DNA of 64,000 bases, taken from Cynocephalus volans. Its lineage: Eukaryota > Chordata > Mammalia > Dermoptera > Cynocephalidae. The stretch is from NCBI RefSeq assembly GCF_027409185.1, contig NC_084463.1, forward strand, positions 156,848,369-156,912,368, in the 5' to 3' direction. Under the pieces are notes generated by a model, which saw only the letters and a list, made by a program, of their open reading frames with translations, did no database searches and was not told the DNA's origin. Position numbers and translations under genes: made by a program. Each line of letters begins with the position of its first letter. Position 1 is the stretch's first letter. This document shows positions 41,561 to 51,265 of the stretch, one piece after another.

Positions 41561-41708
41561 GGGCCGAGCCCGTGGCGCACTCGGTAGAGTGCGGCGCTGG
41601 GAGCGTGGCGACGCTCCCGCCGTGGGTTCGGATCCTATATAGGAATGACCGGTGCACTCACTGGCTGAGTGCCGGTCATGAAAAACCGACAAAAAAAAAA
41701 AAAAAAAA
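41561..41708 (+). mobile_element. t-SINE, hairpin subtype, perfect target duplication
   Basis: The same subtype as at 1565: first unit with the perfect GGGAGCGT/ACGCTCCC stem (41599-41618, loop GGCG) and a second unit cut down to acceptor and D arm (GGTGCACTCACTGGCTGAGT). It is flanked by identical 15-bp AGACATATATGCATA repeats (41546-41560 and 41709-41723). The pair of copies shows that this is a replicating subfamily rather than one mutated insertion. Confidence 0.94.
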
Positions 41709-41760
41709 AGACATATATGCATATATACACATATAGTATAGACATATATATATATATACA

Positions 41761-42097
41761 CAGTCGTCCTATGGTATTTGAGGATGATTGGTTCTAGGAC
41801 TTCTGGTAGATACCAAAATTTGCAGATGCTCACGTCTCTGATATAAAATGGCGTAATATTTGCACATAACCTATGTACATCTCCACATACTTTGAATCAT
41901 CTCTAGATTACTTATAATACCTAATATGATATAAGTACTGTGTAAATAGTTGTTATACTATATTGTTTAGGGGTTAATGACAAGAAAAAAAAAGATTGCA
42001 CATGTTTGGTAAGGACATAATTTTTAAAAAAATATTTTTGATCCACGGTTGGTTGAATACATGGATTCAAGACCCATGGATACACAGGGCCAACTAT
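41761..42097 (+). mobile_element. MER2 (Tigger-type) DNA transposon
   Basis: The ends are CAGTCGTCCTATGGTATTTG and the inverted GGATACACAGGGCCAACT. The interior has 'GATACCAAAATTTGCAGATG', 'AAATGGCGTAATATTTGCAC', 'TTGAATCATCTCTAGATTAC', 'AATAGTTGTTATACTATATT', 'CGGTTGGTTGAATACATGG'. It is a non-autonomous Tc1/mariner-class element without transposase. It inserts at TA, consistent with the TATA-rich flanks. Confidence 0.92.
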
Positions 42098-42305
42098 ATA
42101 CACTATTGGTTCTGTTTCTCTGGAGAACTCTGACTAATACAGGGCCCTGGGATGAGACATGTAACTGAGCTGAGCTGGACCTCCTGCCTGGAGCTGAGCC
42201 GCATGGCAAAGTCCAACCAAGTTGCACGCCCGTGGGCTGAGAATACCTGATTGCTGTTTTAAGCCACTGAGTTTCAGGGTGTTTGTTATGCAGCATTATT
42301 GCAGT

Positions 42306-42500
42306 GTTGATTGCCTAATACACCTTCTTAAACTGTGCCTTGGGCAGACATACCAGCCCTAAGCACTTTTGGCCCAGAGGACTTTAGGGGCCTAGCACAA
42401 TGGCAGAGAGTCGCTGAACAGAGTATTTCTCTTTTGGGATCCAGTGATAGCATCTAGCATTTATGAGGGTTATAGCCAAGCTTTAGTCTAAGCATAGTGA
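42306..42500. other. Unassigned sequence, possible old repeat
   Basis: No gene. The last part (42440-42500: 'GATAGCATCTAGCATTTATG', 'AGGGTTATAGCCAAGC') may be a MIR remnant that hosts the small L1 insertion downstream. Confidence 0.35.
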
Positions 42501-42518
42501 TGACAGGCATCAATTTTA

Positions 42519-42610
42519 TTAATTATTTTATTTTACTTTTTAATTTAATTTTATTTTGTCAATATACAATGTGGTTGATTATTGTGGCCCATTACCGAAA
42601 CCTCCCTCCC
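42519..42610 (-). mobile_element. Severely 5'-truncated L1 insertion with target duplication
   Basis: A roughly 92-bp insert reads on the minus strand as an L1-like 3' end (GGGAGGTTTCGGTAATGGGC, CACAATAATCAACCACATTG, TATTGACAAAATAAAATT) followed by an A-rich tail. It is flanked by 17-bp direct repeats differing at one base (GACAGGCATCAATTTTA at 42502-42518 and GACAAGCATCAATTTTA at 42611-42627). The duplications and intact tail identify target-primed reverse transcription. The family is inferred, since only the terminal 3' UTR is present. Confidence 0.75.
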
Positions 42611-42629
42611 GACAAGCATCAATTTTAAA

Positions 42630-42840
42630 ACCCAGCTTCACCACTTACATGCTGTGTAACCTTGAACAGGTCATTTAACTTTTCTGGTCCTCAGGTTCCT
42701 CCTCTGTAAAATGAGGATGATAATAATAGTGCTTACCTCTGTTGTGCAGATTAAACAAATCTTTGTGTCAAATGTGTAGAGCAGGGTCTGGCACATAGTA
42801 AATATTGTATAAGCATGAGCTCCTGTTGTTAATTACTCTA
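42630..42840 (+). mobile_element. MIR SINE
   Basis: 'CTTCACCACTTACATGCTGT', 'GTAACCTTGAACAGGTCATT', 'CAGGTTCCTCCTCTGTAAAA', 'TGAGGATGATAATAATAGTG', 'GGGTCTGGCACATAGTAAAT' span the consensus. Confidence 0.92.
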
Positions 42841-42844
42841 CGTG

Positions 42845-42995
42845 CATTTAATTCTGTCAACAAAACAACCAAAGAATCTTATCATTGTTTTGTGGATAAT
42901 AGAACTGAGGTTAAGAGAGGTCAAATGACTTTTCCAAGGTCACACAACATGTGAGTCACTGAGCCAAGGCATGAAAACAATTCTGACTCCAGACC
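42845..42995 (-). mobile_element. MIR SINE fragment, antisense
   Basis: 'AATAGAACTGAGGTTAAGAG', 'GACTTTTCCAAGGTCACACA', 'GAGTCACTGAGCCAAGGCAT' are antisense MIR landmarks. Two MIRs lie tail to tail here. Confidence 0.8.
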
Positions 42996-42999
42996 ATTT

Positions 43000-44235
43000 T
43001 TTATCTCTGTATCCCCCACATTTAGCGGGAGTTTGGTGCACATCAGGCAACGATGAATGTTGAATGAATGAACGAACAGGCAGAGCTAGATGGAAAGCAG
43101 GCTGGACTGTGACTAGAAGTCTTTCTCCAGTGCTCTCTACTTCACCTGGCTTTTAATTGGGCTGGGGACTGGCTGATGGGTGGGGACCTGCCCTGGTTTG
43201 TTGGGGGGGCTGAGGCACAATGGAAGCTGCCCTGGGTTGGGATGTAAGGTCAAGTCCTGGCTCTGCCATGTCCAGCTGTGTGTCCCAGGGCCAGTTGCTT
43301 TCCACACTCCCTGAGGCCCAGTTTACTCCCATATTGAAGCAGGATCCTGCAGGATGGAGAGCTAGTGAGCATCAGGGCAGCCAGAACCAGGGCCACCTTC
43401 AGAGCCCCACAGCTACCACCCACCCCACCTCCACTCCCACCCCCCATCCTGCACTGCCTGCAAAAAGGCTTCTTTCTTCCCCGAAGGAAATCTGAGCCCT
43501 GCTGAGCTGGCAGATTCTGGGGTGCAGGCAGCTGTGTCCCCTACCCCCCAGCCCAGAGTGAAGGCCCAGCCCTCTGAAAGGCAAGGACAGGTGCAGGGCC
43601 TCCTTGGGGCAGCAGCATGCCCTGGGCTTGACTCACAGGCTCGGCCCAGAGGGCTCAAGGGCCAGCACACCGAGGCCTCTACCAATGGAGGAGACCAGGC
43701 AGAGCCCTGTGGCCTGGCACAGGGGAAAGAGAAAGGATGTCTCAGCTGTGGTCACTTTGCCCCTTGTTGTCTATTTCCTTAAAATAGGAATCATAACTCC
43801 CATATCTTGGGCCTGAAAGAAGCTCCAAAGGGGGTCCCTGGAGGTTTGAGAAGACCCTCTATAAACTGCAAGGGCTTGTACTCTAGGAGGCTGCTCTCAG
43901 TCATCAGTTCCTATCTCTAAAGCATAAGGAGCTCAAAGGACCTTTCTGGCTGGGAGGTCCCTCCAACCCAGGCCCATAGGAAATTGGCACCTTAACTCAG
44001 CATCACTTGTGAAGATTATATGGTGCTTCTGGGGTGATACAGCATGAAGTGCCACTGTCACCTGTGATGCCTTCTTGCCCCAAATGCCTAATAACTTGAG
44101 TCGGAACAATTTCTGGTTTACTGGAAATACAGCAGACAAATAAATAAGAGAGAAAAACAAGACAAATCCAGGAGGTGGGGCATTTTGCAAAACAACTGGT
44201 CCAGGCTTCACGAGTCATTGTCATGAGAAAGGGAC
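43000..44235. other. Unique intergenic DNA with a MIR remnant
   Basis: An L2 tail ('TTGAATGAATGAACGAACAG', about 43060) and a MIR remnant at 43225-43350 ('TCAAGTCCTGGCTCTGCCAT') are visible. The rest has no gene or repeat I can support. Confidence 0.45.
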
Positions 44236-44239
44236 TTGC

Positions 44240-44596
44240 TGGAATAAAAGATACTTAAGGACATCCAACCAGAGGCTTTGCAGGGTTCTGGACTACACCC
44301 TAGTTTTCAGGAATCAGTATAAGGGACTTTTGGTGGACAAGAAGAAAATCTGAATATGGACTGTGCATTGGATAAGATGAAGATGTATTGACAGGGAGAG
44401 GTTGAGATTGTTAACTGAGGAGGAAATATGATCTTATTTTGGTTAAAAAAAGTTATATGGGCATAAAAAGAGATCTGGGAGGAGAGACAATAAGGTGTTT
44501 ACAGTAATACTCCCCAGGTGGTAGGAAAAGAGTGCTTTTGTTTTCTTATTTTTGCTCATCTGGGTGTTCCAACTTTCTACAATGTACATATACAGC
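44240..44596 (+). mobile_element. L1-like 3'-end relic
   Basis: 'TATAAGGGACTTTTGGTGGA', 'GAATATGGACTGTGCATTGG', 'TATGATCTTATTTTGGTTAA', 'AGTTATATGGGCATAAAAAG', 'CAACTTTCTACAATGTACAT' resemble the 3' end of an old interspersed repeat. I could not settle its class (L1-type versus DNA transposon). The LTR at 44597 sits at its end. Confidence 0.45.
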
Positions 44597-45292
44597 TGCT
44601 GGGGCTTGTAAAATTATACCCCAAAGTATCGTGCTTTGGCATGCTGAGTACTAAAGGAGATCAGAAGGCCTCAGAAGCAGCCTCAGAGGCAAAGCCTCTC
44701 TCTGACCTTCTCCTGCCCTCCTGTCTCCAAGCCCTATTTCTCCCCCAAAGTGAGTCACAGAAACCAGAAATCCTCTTCCCCAAGGCAGGTCATATAAACG
44801 AGAATCCCTCTCCCCCAAAGCCAGCCAGAAAACCTAGGAATATTACTCTAACCTTCCCCTGCCTTTCTGTGCAGGAGCTGGCCATAAACAAATTATCTCA
44901 TCTGCCTTGTCCGATAGTAGGTCAGAGCACCCTTGTTACAGAGGGGTCCTGCTCTCTACCTGGGGGCAAGGAGTGCTGCACAGAGAGGCCAAGAAGAATC
45001 TGGACAGACAGGCCTTGCCGAGTTTCCCCACCTCTGTCACCATCAGATCATACCCTTTCGTTCAATCACATTTCTACCCGCTGTCCACGCTTCACCGAAC
45101 CTAAGCACAACAGCAGAGAGTTTTCCCTGGGTCTTTGGGTCTTCATTTCTGAAGGCTCCCATGTCACATAAAACTCTGATGAAATAGATTTGCTATGCTT
45201 TTCTCTTGTTAACCTGTCTTCCATGATGGGAGTGTCTGCTGTGACCCTTGTGATGGGCGAGGAAAGATATCACACCTTTCTGCCCCACACAC
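44597..45292 (+). mobile_element. ERV LTR, copy A of an inverted pair
   Basis: The unit begins TGCTGGGGCTTGTAAAATTA and runs to the 'CACACCTTTCTGCCCCACACA' end. It matches the reverse complement of the unit at 50084-50782. From about 44705 to 45285 I count about five differences (roughly 99% identity), but the first ~105 bp differ at about one base in five plus gaps. A 217-codon frame crossing it is incidental because both copies share it as LTR DNA. No internal retroviral sequence adjoins. The family is unassigned. Confidence 0.85.
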
Positions 45293-45299
45293 TTTCGGT

Positions 45300-46260
45300 G
45301 ATAATAAAATATTATTTTAAATTAGAGAAGTTCTCTGCACAGTCCTTAACTCTGACAGTCTCCTCTGGCCTTTGCCTTCTCTCCTAGTGCCTGTTCCATC
45401 TGGGACCCGCCATCAACACTGAGCAGGGCATTGGTGGCTCAGGCCATGGCCTCCCCACCTCCAAGTACCACCCTCCCTTCCGTCCCTCCCTTCCTCCCAT
45501 CACGGCGTTTCCATGTGGAGGAGTGTCCATTGAATTACAGTAACACTCCAGCCTCTCTCTCTGCTCACTCCCTCCTCCTCCCCTGCAGAGAACTGACTTA
45601 CCAAGTCAGTTCCAAGTCAGGGCCAAGTTTGGGAGGAGCCCCTAGGCCTGCCAGCCGGCCCTCTCTCTTTTGGAAGCTGCTATTGGTCTGTTCTGCCTGG
45701 CAGTCAGCAGTCTCTGGCATCCCCACGGGGCCAGGGACTGAGCAGTTCTGGAGGGTGAATGTCAAGTTCAATGGTGACATAGTAGGAAGATCACTTGGCC
45801 ACCGATCTGCAGTCACAGATGTGGGGAGATATTTTGATCTCTCTGTGACTGTGTGTGTGTCTCTCAGTTGGTTCCAAACTTGGATGGGGAAGAGGAATGT
45901 TCTTTACTGGATCCTCTACCATCTGACATCTTGCTCCCCCTCTCCCAGCGGCCACTTCTCCTCTGCCCAAGTCCAGGCCCAGGTGGAAGCCGATTTTTCA
46001 GAGGCATCTTCTAGAGGTGGGGACTGCAGGACTGAGTTTCTAATGAAGGGAAGTATAGAAGTCCCTGGCTACAGCGGGAAGTGGAGGGGAGGGTAGCAGG
46101 GGGGATGGGGGCATGAGGGTGGTGACTGGGCATTCCAGACGGAGGCACCACATAGGCAGAGCCACCGCGGCTGGATGGCTAAATGGGAGGGGAGGAGTGG
46201 GCTGAGACGGGACTGTGCCTGTGCCGTGCGTGCGGCTCAGGGGACTCCAACTTAAACCAT
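45300..46260. other. Unique DNA beside the LTR, no gene supported
   Basis: A 221-codon frame (45431-46096, plus) starts at the LTR edge. It has a Ser/Pro-rich first half, no recognisable domain and no splice or polyadenylation context, so I do not call a gene. AATAAAATATTATTTT at 45303-45318 is a possible polyadenylation word. Confidence 0.4.
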
Positions 46261-46264
46261 GGGG

Positions 46265-46475
46265 GATGCAGAGCCACATGAGGGTTTTAAGCTGAGGAGT
46301 GCTTGTATGTTGGGAACATCTCCTGGGGCCTCTCTATGGAAGATTGATGGCGGGGGTGGGGGGTGGGGGGAGAGAGCTGGCAGCAAGGAGATCGGTAGTG
46401 GCCGTGTTAACCCAGAACACTACTGGGGAGAGGAAAAGGAGCTACTTAAAAGAATAAAGGATGCAACAGCTTCCA
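46265..46475 (-). mobile_element. L2 LINE remnant, antisense
   Basis: 'CACATGAGGGTTTTAAGCTG' and 'AGGAGTGCTTGTATG' resemble the antisense L2 'TTGGAGGGTTTTAAGCAGGG', 'AGTGACATGATC' landmark. It is weak and short. Confidence 0.45.
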
Positions 46476-46479
46476 CAGC

Positions 46480-46655
46480 CAAGCGGGCTGAGCACTTCAT
46501 TTCAGAAACAAACCACTCCCAATCGACGAGAGCTCAGAAATGGGTTTCTCGAATTAGGCAGAGATGGGCCCTTGAGCGGAGGCTGGCCACCCCGGCCCCC
46601 GCTGGCCAACAGATATTTTGTAGTGTCTGCTTTACCCAGCTGAAACGAAATTCAT
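46480..46655. promoter_or_regulatory. Candidate conserved noncoding element
   Basis: Unique sequence with GAAACAAACCACTCCCAATC (AACCAC, RUNX-type), GGGTTTCTCGAATTAGGCAG, CTGGCCAACAGATATTTTG, and CAGCTGAAACGAAATTCATA. No repeat or gene is seen across it. Confidence 0.3.
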
Positions 46656-48275
46656 AAGTAATCTAACCTACTCTCACAGGTGCTTTAAAAAAAAATCAGT
46701 GTAATATCCTAACTATAATATGAAGGAGAAATAAAAGGAAAGTCACTTATGATAAAAATAACATGAATTTCAGGATGAAAATGCACAAGCTGACCACAGC
46801 AGGAAATGGGATGACGTGGCCCCACACTCGCTCCTAGAGGTGGCACCGCAGGTACCACAGCAGCCACAAAGGCAGACGGACACAGGTGGTTGTGACAGTG
46901 ACTCAGACACCATGAGTGGCACTGTTGCCGGGAACGTGAAATGGGCAATGAGTCTTGGCAAAATTCTGAACAAAACAGAGGACAGTCTTCCCTCTGTGTA
47001 TGCAATAGTCGCGTTCCTAGAACATTCTGTGTATACTGAAAGCATGCAAAAATGAACTTTGCATTTACATTGAAACAGGTTGCACACATGCACACACATC
47101 CATTATGACAAAGAAAAGTGCCCTACAGATTTCCCAGACTCCTCTGAGAGGGCCGTCCTGGCCACGCTGAGTGTCACTGTCTTAGAACTTCTTCTGTAAT
47201 GACAACAACTGAGATCAAGATATAGACACCCTGCAAAAGCAATTTTGCATCTTCTCCTTGTGGCTGAGGCGGGTGGGAGGCTGTGGAACTGGGAGAGGCG
47301 GGAGGAGGGTCCAGAGAGGTGGGTGGTGAGCAGGCCCCGAGAAATGGCATCGGGCCTGTGCTTGTTGAGGCATTGTGGGGAGAAATAGCAGCAGCAGGCA
47401 GGGAGTAGGACAGGGTTGCAGAAATTTGGACTAAGAGGCAACAGGAGGTCATACATAAACATCCACTGAAGATTCTTGGAGACACTGAGAAGGATGCTAG
47501 GCTGCCCAGTGCAAAGGACAGGGACTTAGCCATTTTAACTGGATCTTACAGGGAAGGATGAATCCCCGGGGTGGGAGACTTGAAGCCTTCTATGCTAATG
47601 GGAACCCAAAATGGCCATATTGGCTTATATCCAGGGCCCATCTGAACTCTTGTTTTCTGAACTCTTCAATTTCAATGGCTTCACCTATTTCCACCCCATT
47701 TGTTAAAAGCTCTACTTTTATGTATTCATTGGCTGAGAAAATATAGCACAAAAGACCACTGTGAATTCAGAAATGCTTTCCGAGAATTTGAATGTTGTTA
47801 ATCACAATGGTTCCACATGCATTTGAGAAACATTACATATGTGGAAGCCAAATGCTCTCCAGTGACACTGCTTGGGGCACCTACAGACAATACTGTGTAA
47901 CAGGCATAGGTGGGGACTAGGAAAAGCCATATAAGAAGTGGCCGATGCACCAGCTCCACTATCCCCCAGGCCCCCAATCATCCCACTGGGGTGACTCAGG
48001 GTCACCACAACAGTCCTGATCCATGTCGCCTACTCTTTGCTGGTATATGCCCTGAAGAAAGGCTTTGATTGGGTGGTCCTAACACCATTCATTATAGACC
48101 AATTCCATGGGGCAGAGCTTAGGCTAGCCCCCAATAGGGGGTTAACTGGCCTCCTGGCCAGCCCATGTAGAGGTGCCTTCAGATTGGAGGTCAGCTCAGG
48201 ACAACCAGCTGTGACCAATGGAGCCACTGCAGTGGATGAAGAAAGGAGCCAATCAGGGCCGCATTCCTCAGAAGG
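46656..48275. other. Unique DNA, no gene recognised
   Basis: No gene, RNA or named repeat is supported. The 46990-47110 part ('TATGCAATAGTCGCGTTCCT', 'GAACATTCTGTGTATACTGA') and the 47800-48280 part ('CCACTGGGGTGACTCAGGGT', 'TCATTATAGACCAATTCCAT') look like decayed repeats of a class I cannot identify. Confidence 0.4.
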
Positions 48276-48279
48276 TTGC

Positions 48280-49182
48280 TGGGAGTTGACCAACATTGAA
48301 AGAAATGACAAGGACCTACTGTTGGCAAGGATGTGGAGCAACTGGAACTCTCATACGTGGTTGTTGGGAGTGTAAATTGGTAAAACCACTTTGAAAACCT
48401 GGAAGAATTGACCAAATCCAACATACATATCCCCTATGACCCAGCAATCGTAGGGGGAGATACTCAGCAGAAACGGGTACATTTGCTCACCAAGACATAC
48501 ACACGAGCGTTCATAGCACCAAACAGCCGTCTAGGAATGGATAAATATGAGGTTGCACCATATGAAATGGCCTTCATTTACAGATAAAAAGGTCAACATT
48601 AGCAATTTCATATGATTAACTTAATATATTGTAATATATTCATATAGTGGAGTCCTACACAGCAATAAAAAAGAATGAGCTACTGCTACATGCAGTGATG
48701 TGGAGGAATCTCACAGACCCAGTGAGTGGAGGGAGCCAAGACAAAAATAAACATGATTTACAATTCCACTTATTAGAAGTTCTGCAACAGGTAACATTAT
48801 CCACGGTGACGGAAGTCAGAATGGTGGTTTCTTCTGGGGAGTACTGGCTGGGAGGGAGCATCCAGGACTCTTCTGGGATGTTGGAATGTCCTAAACCTTG
48901 ATCCAGATCATGCGTACCCCATTGTATACATATGCAAAATAACCAAGCTGTACACTTAGGATTAGAATGTAAAATTTTTTTTTTTTTTTTAAAGATGACC
49001 GGTAAGGGGATCTTAACCCTTGACTTGGTGTTGTCAGCACCTTGCTCACCCAAGTGAGCTAACCAGCCATCTCTATATAGGGATCTGAACCCGGTGGCCT
49101 TGGTGTTATCAGCACCACACTCTCCCAAGTGAGCCACCTGACAGCCCAGGATGTAAATTTTATCTCAATTTAAAAAAAACAC
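48280..49182 (+). mobile_element. L1 LINE 3' end, sense, with t-SINE insertion
   Basis: 'GGCAAGGATGTGGAGCAACT', 'CCCTATGACCCAGCAATCGT', 'TCCTACACAGCAATAAAAAA', 'ATGATTTACAATTCCACTTA', 'CTCCTACTGTACTTAGGA'-like end, then an A-rich tail at 49172-49180. It covers the ORF2 C-terminal end and 3' UTR with broken frames. A t-SINE interrupts near the 3' end. Confidence 0.85.
48979..49147 (-). mobile_element. t-SINE dimer, antisense, in L1
   Basis: The plus strand reads the reverse of the dimer: AAAGATGACCGGTAAGGGGA, TCTTAACCCTTGACTTGGTG, then AGGGATCTGAACCCGGTGGC, CTTGGTGTTATCAGCACCAC. The T run at 48977-48990 is its tail. Flanking AGAATGTAAAATTTT (about 48964) and AGGATGTAAATTTTA (49148-49162) are the imperfect target duplication. 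It is more diverged than the dimers at 20.6 and 38.5 kb. Confidence 0.9.
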
Positions 49183-49184
49183 AA

Positions 49185-50062
49185 CTACTCACAAATGGCC
49201 AATAAGCACATGAAAAGATGCTCAACATTACTAATCATTAGAGAAATGCAAATCAAAACCACAATGAGATACCACGGCACACCCATTAGGATGGCTATTA
49301 CAAAACAAAACGAAAAACAGAAAATAAGTGTTGACAAGACTGAGGAGAAATTGAACCTCTTGTGCACTACTGGCGGGAATATAAAATGATGCAGTCACTG
49401 TGGAAAACAGTATGTTGGTTCCTCGAAAAATTAAACATAGAACTACCATATGTTCCAGCAATTCCACTTCTGGACATAGACCCAAAAGAACCAAAAGCAG
49501 GGGCTTGCACAGAGACTTGCACTCCCATGTTCATAACAGCATTATTCAAAATAGCCAACAAGTGAAAACAGCCCAAATATCCATCAATACATGAAATGTG
49601 GTTTTCAGCCACGGATGAAAATGTGATATATACATTACAATGAAATATTATTCAGTCTCAAAAAGGAATGAAATTCTGTCATATGCTACAACATGGATGA
49701 ATCTTGAAGACATTATGCTAAGTGAAATATGCCAGACACCAAAGGACAAATATTGTATGATTCCACTTATGTAAAGTATCTAGAATAGTCAAATTCCACT
49801 TATAGGAAGTTTCTAGAACAATCGAATTCATGGATACAGGAAGTAGAATCCTGGTGGTTATTAGAGATTGGGGGAGAGGGGAAGAGGGAGTTATTGTTTC
49901 ATGGGTACAGAGTCTGTTTGGGACGATGGAGACGTTCTGGAGGTGGAGGGCGGCAACGGTTGCACAATGATGTGAATACACTGAATGCCACTGAACGGTA
50001 CAATTAAAAATGGTTAAAAGAGCAAATTTTATGTTAGGTATATTTTACCACAATAAATTAAA
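49185..50062 (+). mobile_element. Second L1 LINE 3' end, sense
   Basis: It restarts upstream of where the previous copy ended: 'AAGATGCTCAACATTACTAA', 'CAAAACCACAATGAGATACC', 'TTGGTTCCTCGAAAAATTAA', 'CAGCAATTCCACTTCTGGAC', 'GCATTATTCAAAATAGCCAA', 'TATGCCAGACACCAAAGGAC', and the end 'ATGTTAGGTATATTTTACCA', 'CAATAAATTAAAAAACAG'. It is a separate insertion in tandem orientation with the previous L1. Open frames are short and broken. Confidence 0.9.
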
Positions 50063-50083
50063 AAACAGAACTACTAAGAAAAA

Positions 50084-50782
50084 TGTCTGAGATCTGCTGG
50101 GGTGGAAAGGTGTGATATCTTTCCTCGCCCATCACAAGGGTCACAGCAGACACTCCCATCATGGAAGACAGGTTAACAAGAGAAAAGCATAGCAAATCTA
50201 TTTCATCAGAGTTTTATGTGACATGGGAGCCTTCAGAAATGAAGACCCAAAGACCCAGGGAAAACTGTCTGCTGTTGTGCTTAGGTTCGGTGAAGTGTGG
50301 ACAGGGGGTAGAAATGTGATTGAACGAAAGGGTATGATCTGATGGTGACAGAGGTGGGGAAACTCGGCAAGGCCTGTCTGTCCAGATTCTTCTTGGCCTC
50401 TCTGTGCAGCACTCCTTGCCCCCAGGTAGAGAGCAGGACCCCTCTGTAACAAGGGTGCTCTGACCTACTATCGGACAAGGCAGATGAGATAATTTGTTTA
50501 TGGCCAGCTCCTGCACAGAAAGGCAGGGGAAGGTTAGAGTAATATTCCTAGGTTTTCTGGCTGGCTTTGGGGGAGAGGGATTCTCGTTTATATGACCTGC
50601 CTTGGGGAAGAGGATTTCTGGTTTCTGTGACTCACTTTGGGGGAGAAATAGGGCCTGGAGACAGGAGGGCAGTAGAAGGTCAGAGAGAGAATTTGCTTCT
50701 GAAGACCTCTGATCTCCTTTATTTAAAGTATTTAGCATGCCAAAGTGACACACTTTGGGGTATCATTTTCTGAGCCCCAACA
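50084..50782 (-). mobile_element. ERV LTR, copy B of an inverted pair
   Basis: On the minus strand the unit begins TGTTGGGGCTCAGAAAATGA and ends CCCCAGCAGATCTCAGACA, giving clean TG...CA boundaries and a 699-bp length. It lies directly after an L1 A tail. It pairs with copy A at 44597-45292 in opposite orientation. No primer binding site or viral gene remnant adjoins, so it is a solo LTR. Confidence 0.88.
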
Positions 50783-51130
50783 GATTCACAGCTGGCCCTG
50801 AGGTTTCCTGGATTCACCCCACCCCCTTCAGCTGGTCCTGTTCTGTGAGGCCCCGTTGCAAACTTGCCTCCAGTGCTCTGGGGTCCAAGTGCTTGCTCAC
50901 CCTTCTCGACATCAGCTTCAAAAGGCAGGGAAGTCTCTGAAAGGGGCTTCAGTCCCTTTGGGGCCCATTAGGAAGCCATCATCATTCATGAGTTTTAAAA
51001 TGGGCCACCTTCTGGCTTACATCTCAGGAGGGGCTGGATGACATCGATTTGTTCAGTTGAGGGATCAGCCTTGAGTTTCTGCTAACTGTGCTCACATCTA
51101 GCTTTGCGTGTTGCCAAAAGCCCAGGGCAG
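50783..51130. other. Unique DNA, nothing recognised
   Basis: No gene or repeat could be supported in this segment. Confidence 0.4.
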
Positions 51131-51139
51131 AGGCTCACC

Positions 51140-51265
51140 TTGACTGAACATCTACTACACACAAGCACCACACCTGGGGTCCCTACTGCCACCCAACGAG
51201 GGTGATATTATCAGACCCATGTTTCTGATTAGGAAACTGAGCCTCAAAGACAGTCTCACAACCAA
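51140..51265 (-). mobile_element. MIR SINE fragment, antisense
   Basis: 'TGACTGAACATCTACTACAC', 'CACAAGCACCACACCTGGGG', 'GATTAGGAAACTGAGCCTCA' are antisense MIR landmarks. Confidence 0.7.

Larger units (their letters stand above)
41115..42137 (+). mobile_element. Inner LTR-like element carrying SINE and MER2 insertions
   Basis: It begins TGATGATTAATTTTATGTGT followed by CAACCTGACTGGGC and ends 'GGTTCTGTTTCTCTGGAGAA', 'CTCTGACTAATACAG', the two ends of a well-known mammalian interspersed LTR-like repeat with TG...CA-type boundaries. Its middle is interrupted by a t-SINE (41561-41708) and a MER2 (41761-42097). I did not assign a family. Confidence 0.7.
40905..42305 (+). mobile_element. MaLR-type LTR broken by a nested LTR
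   Basis: The outer element starts before 40960 ('TGACTTGCTTTGACCAGTGG', 'GAAATGCACTTTCCTGGATG') and resumes at about 42138 with 'GAGACATGTAACTGAGCTGA', ending 'TGCTGTTTTAAGCCACTGAG', 'GGTGTTTGTTATGCAGCATT', 'GCCTAATACA'. These fit the 3' half of MLT1-like LTRs. A second LTR-like unit fills 41115-42137. Family names are approximate. Confidence 0.7.

Noticed and set aside
44518-45171. 217-codon open frame, with a close match on minus at 50214-50753
   Set aside because: The similarity of the two frames reflects the two copies of the same LTR, not a protein gene. LTRs do not encode proteins of this kind, and the matching frame covers only LTR DNA.
45431-46096. 221-codon open frame on plus beside the LTR
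   Set aside because: Its composition is Ser/Pro/Leu-rich at first and shows no domain; its start lies near an LTR edge; there is no splice, promoter or polyadenylation support. Chance frames of this length occur in GC-rich noncoding DNA.
50084-50782. Complete provirus between the inverted LTRs at 44.6 and 50.1 kb
   Set aside because: Proviral LTRs are in direct, not inverted, orientation, and the interval holds L1 ends and unassigned DNA with no retroviral gag, pol or env signature.
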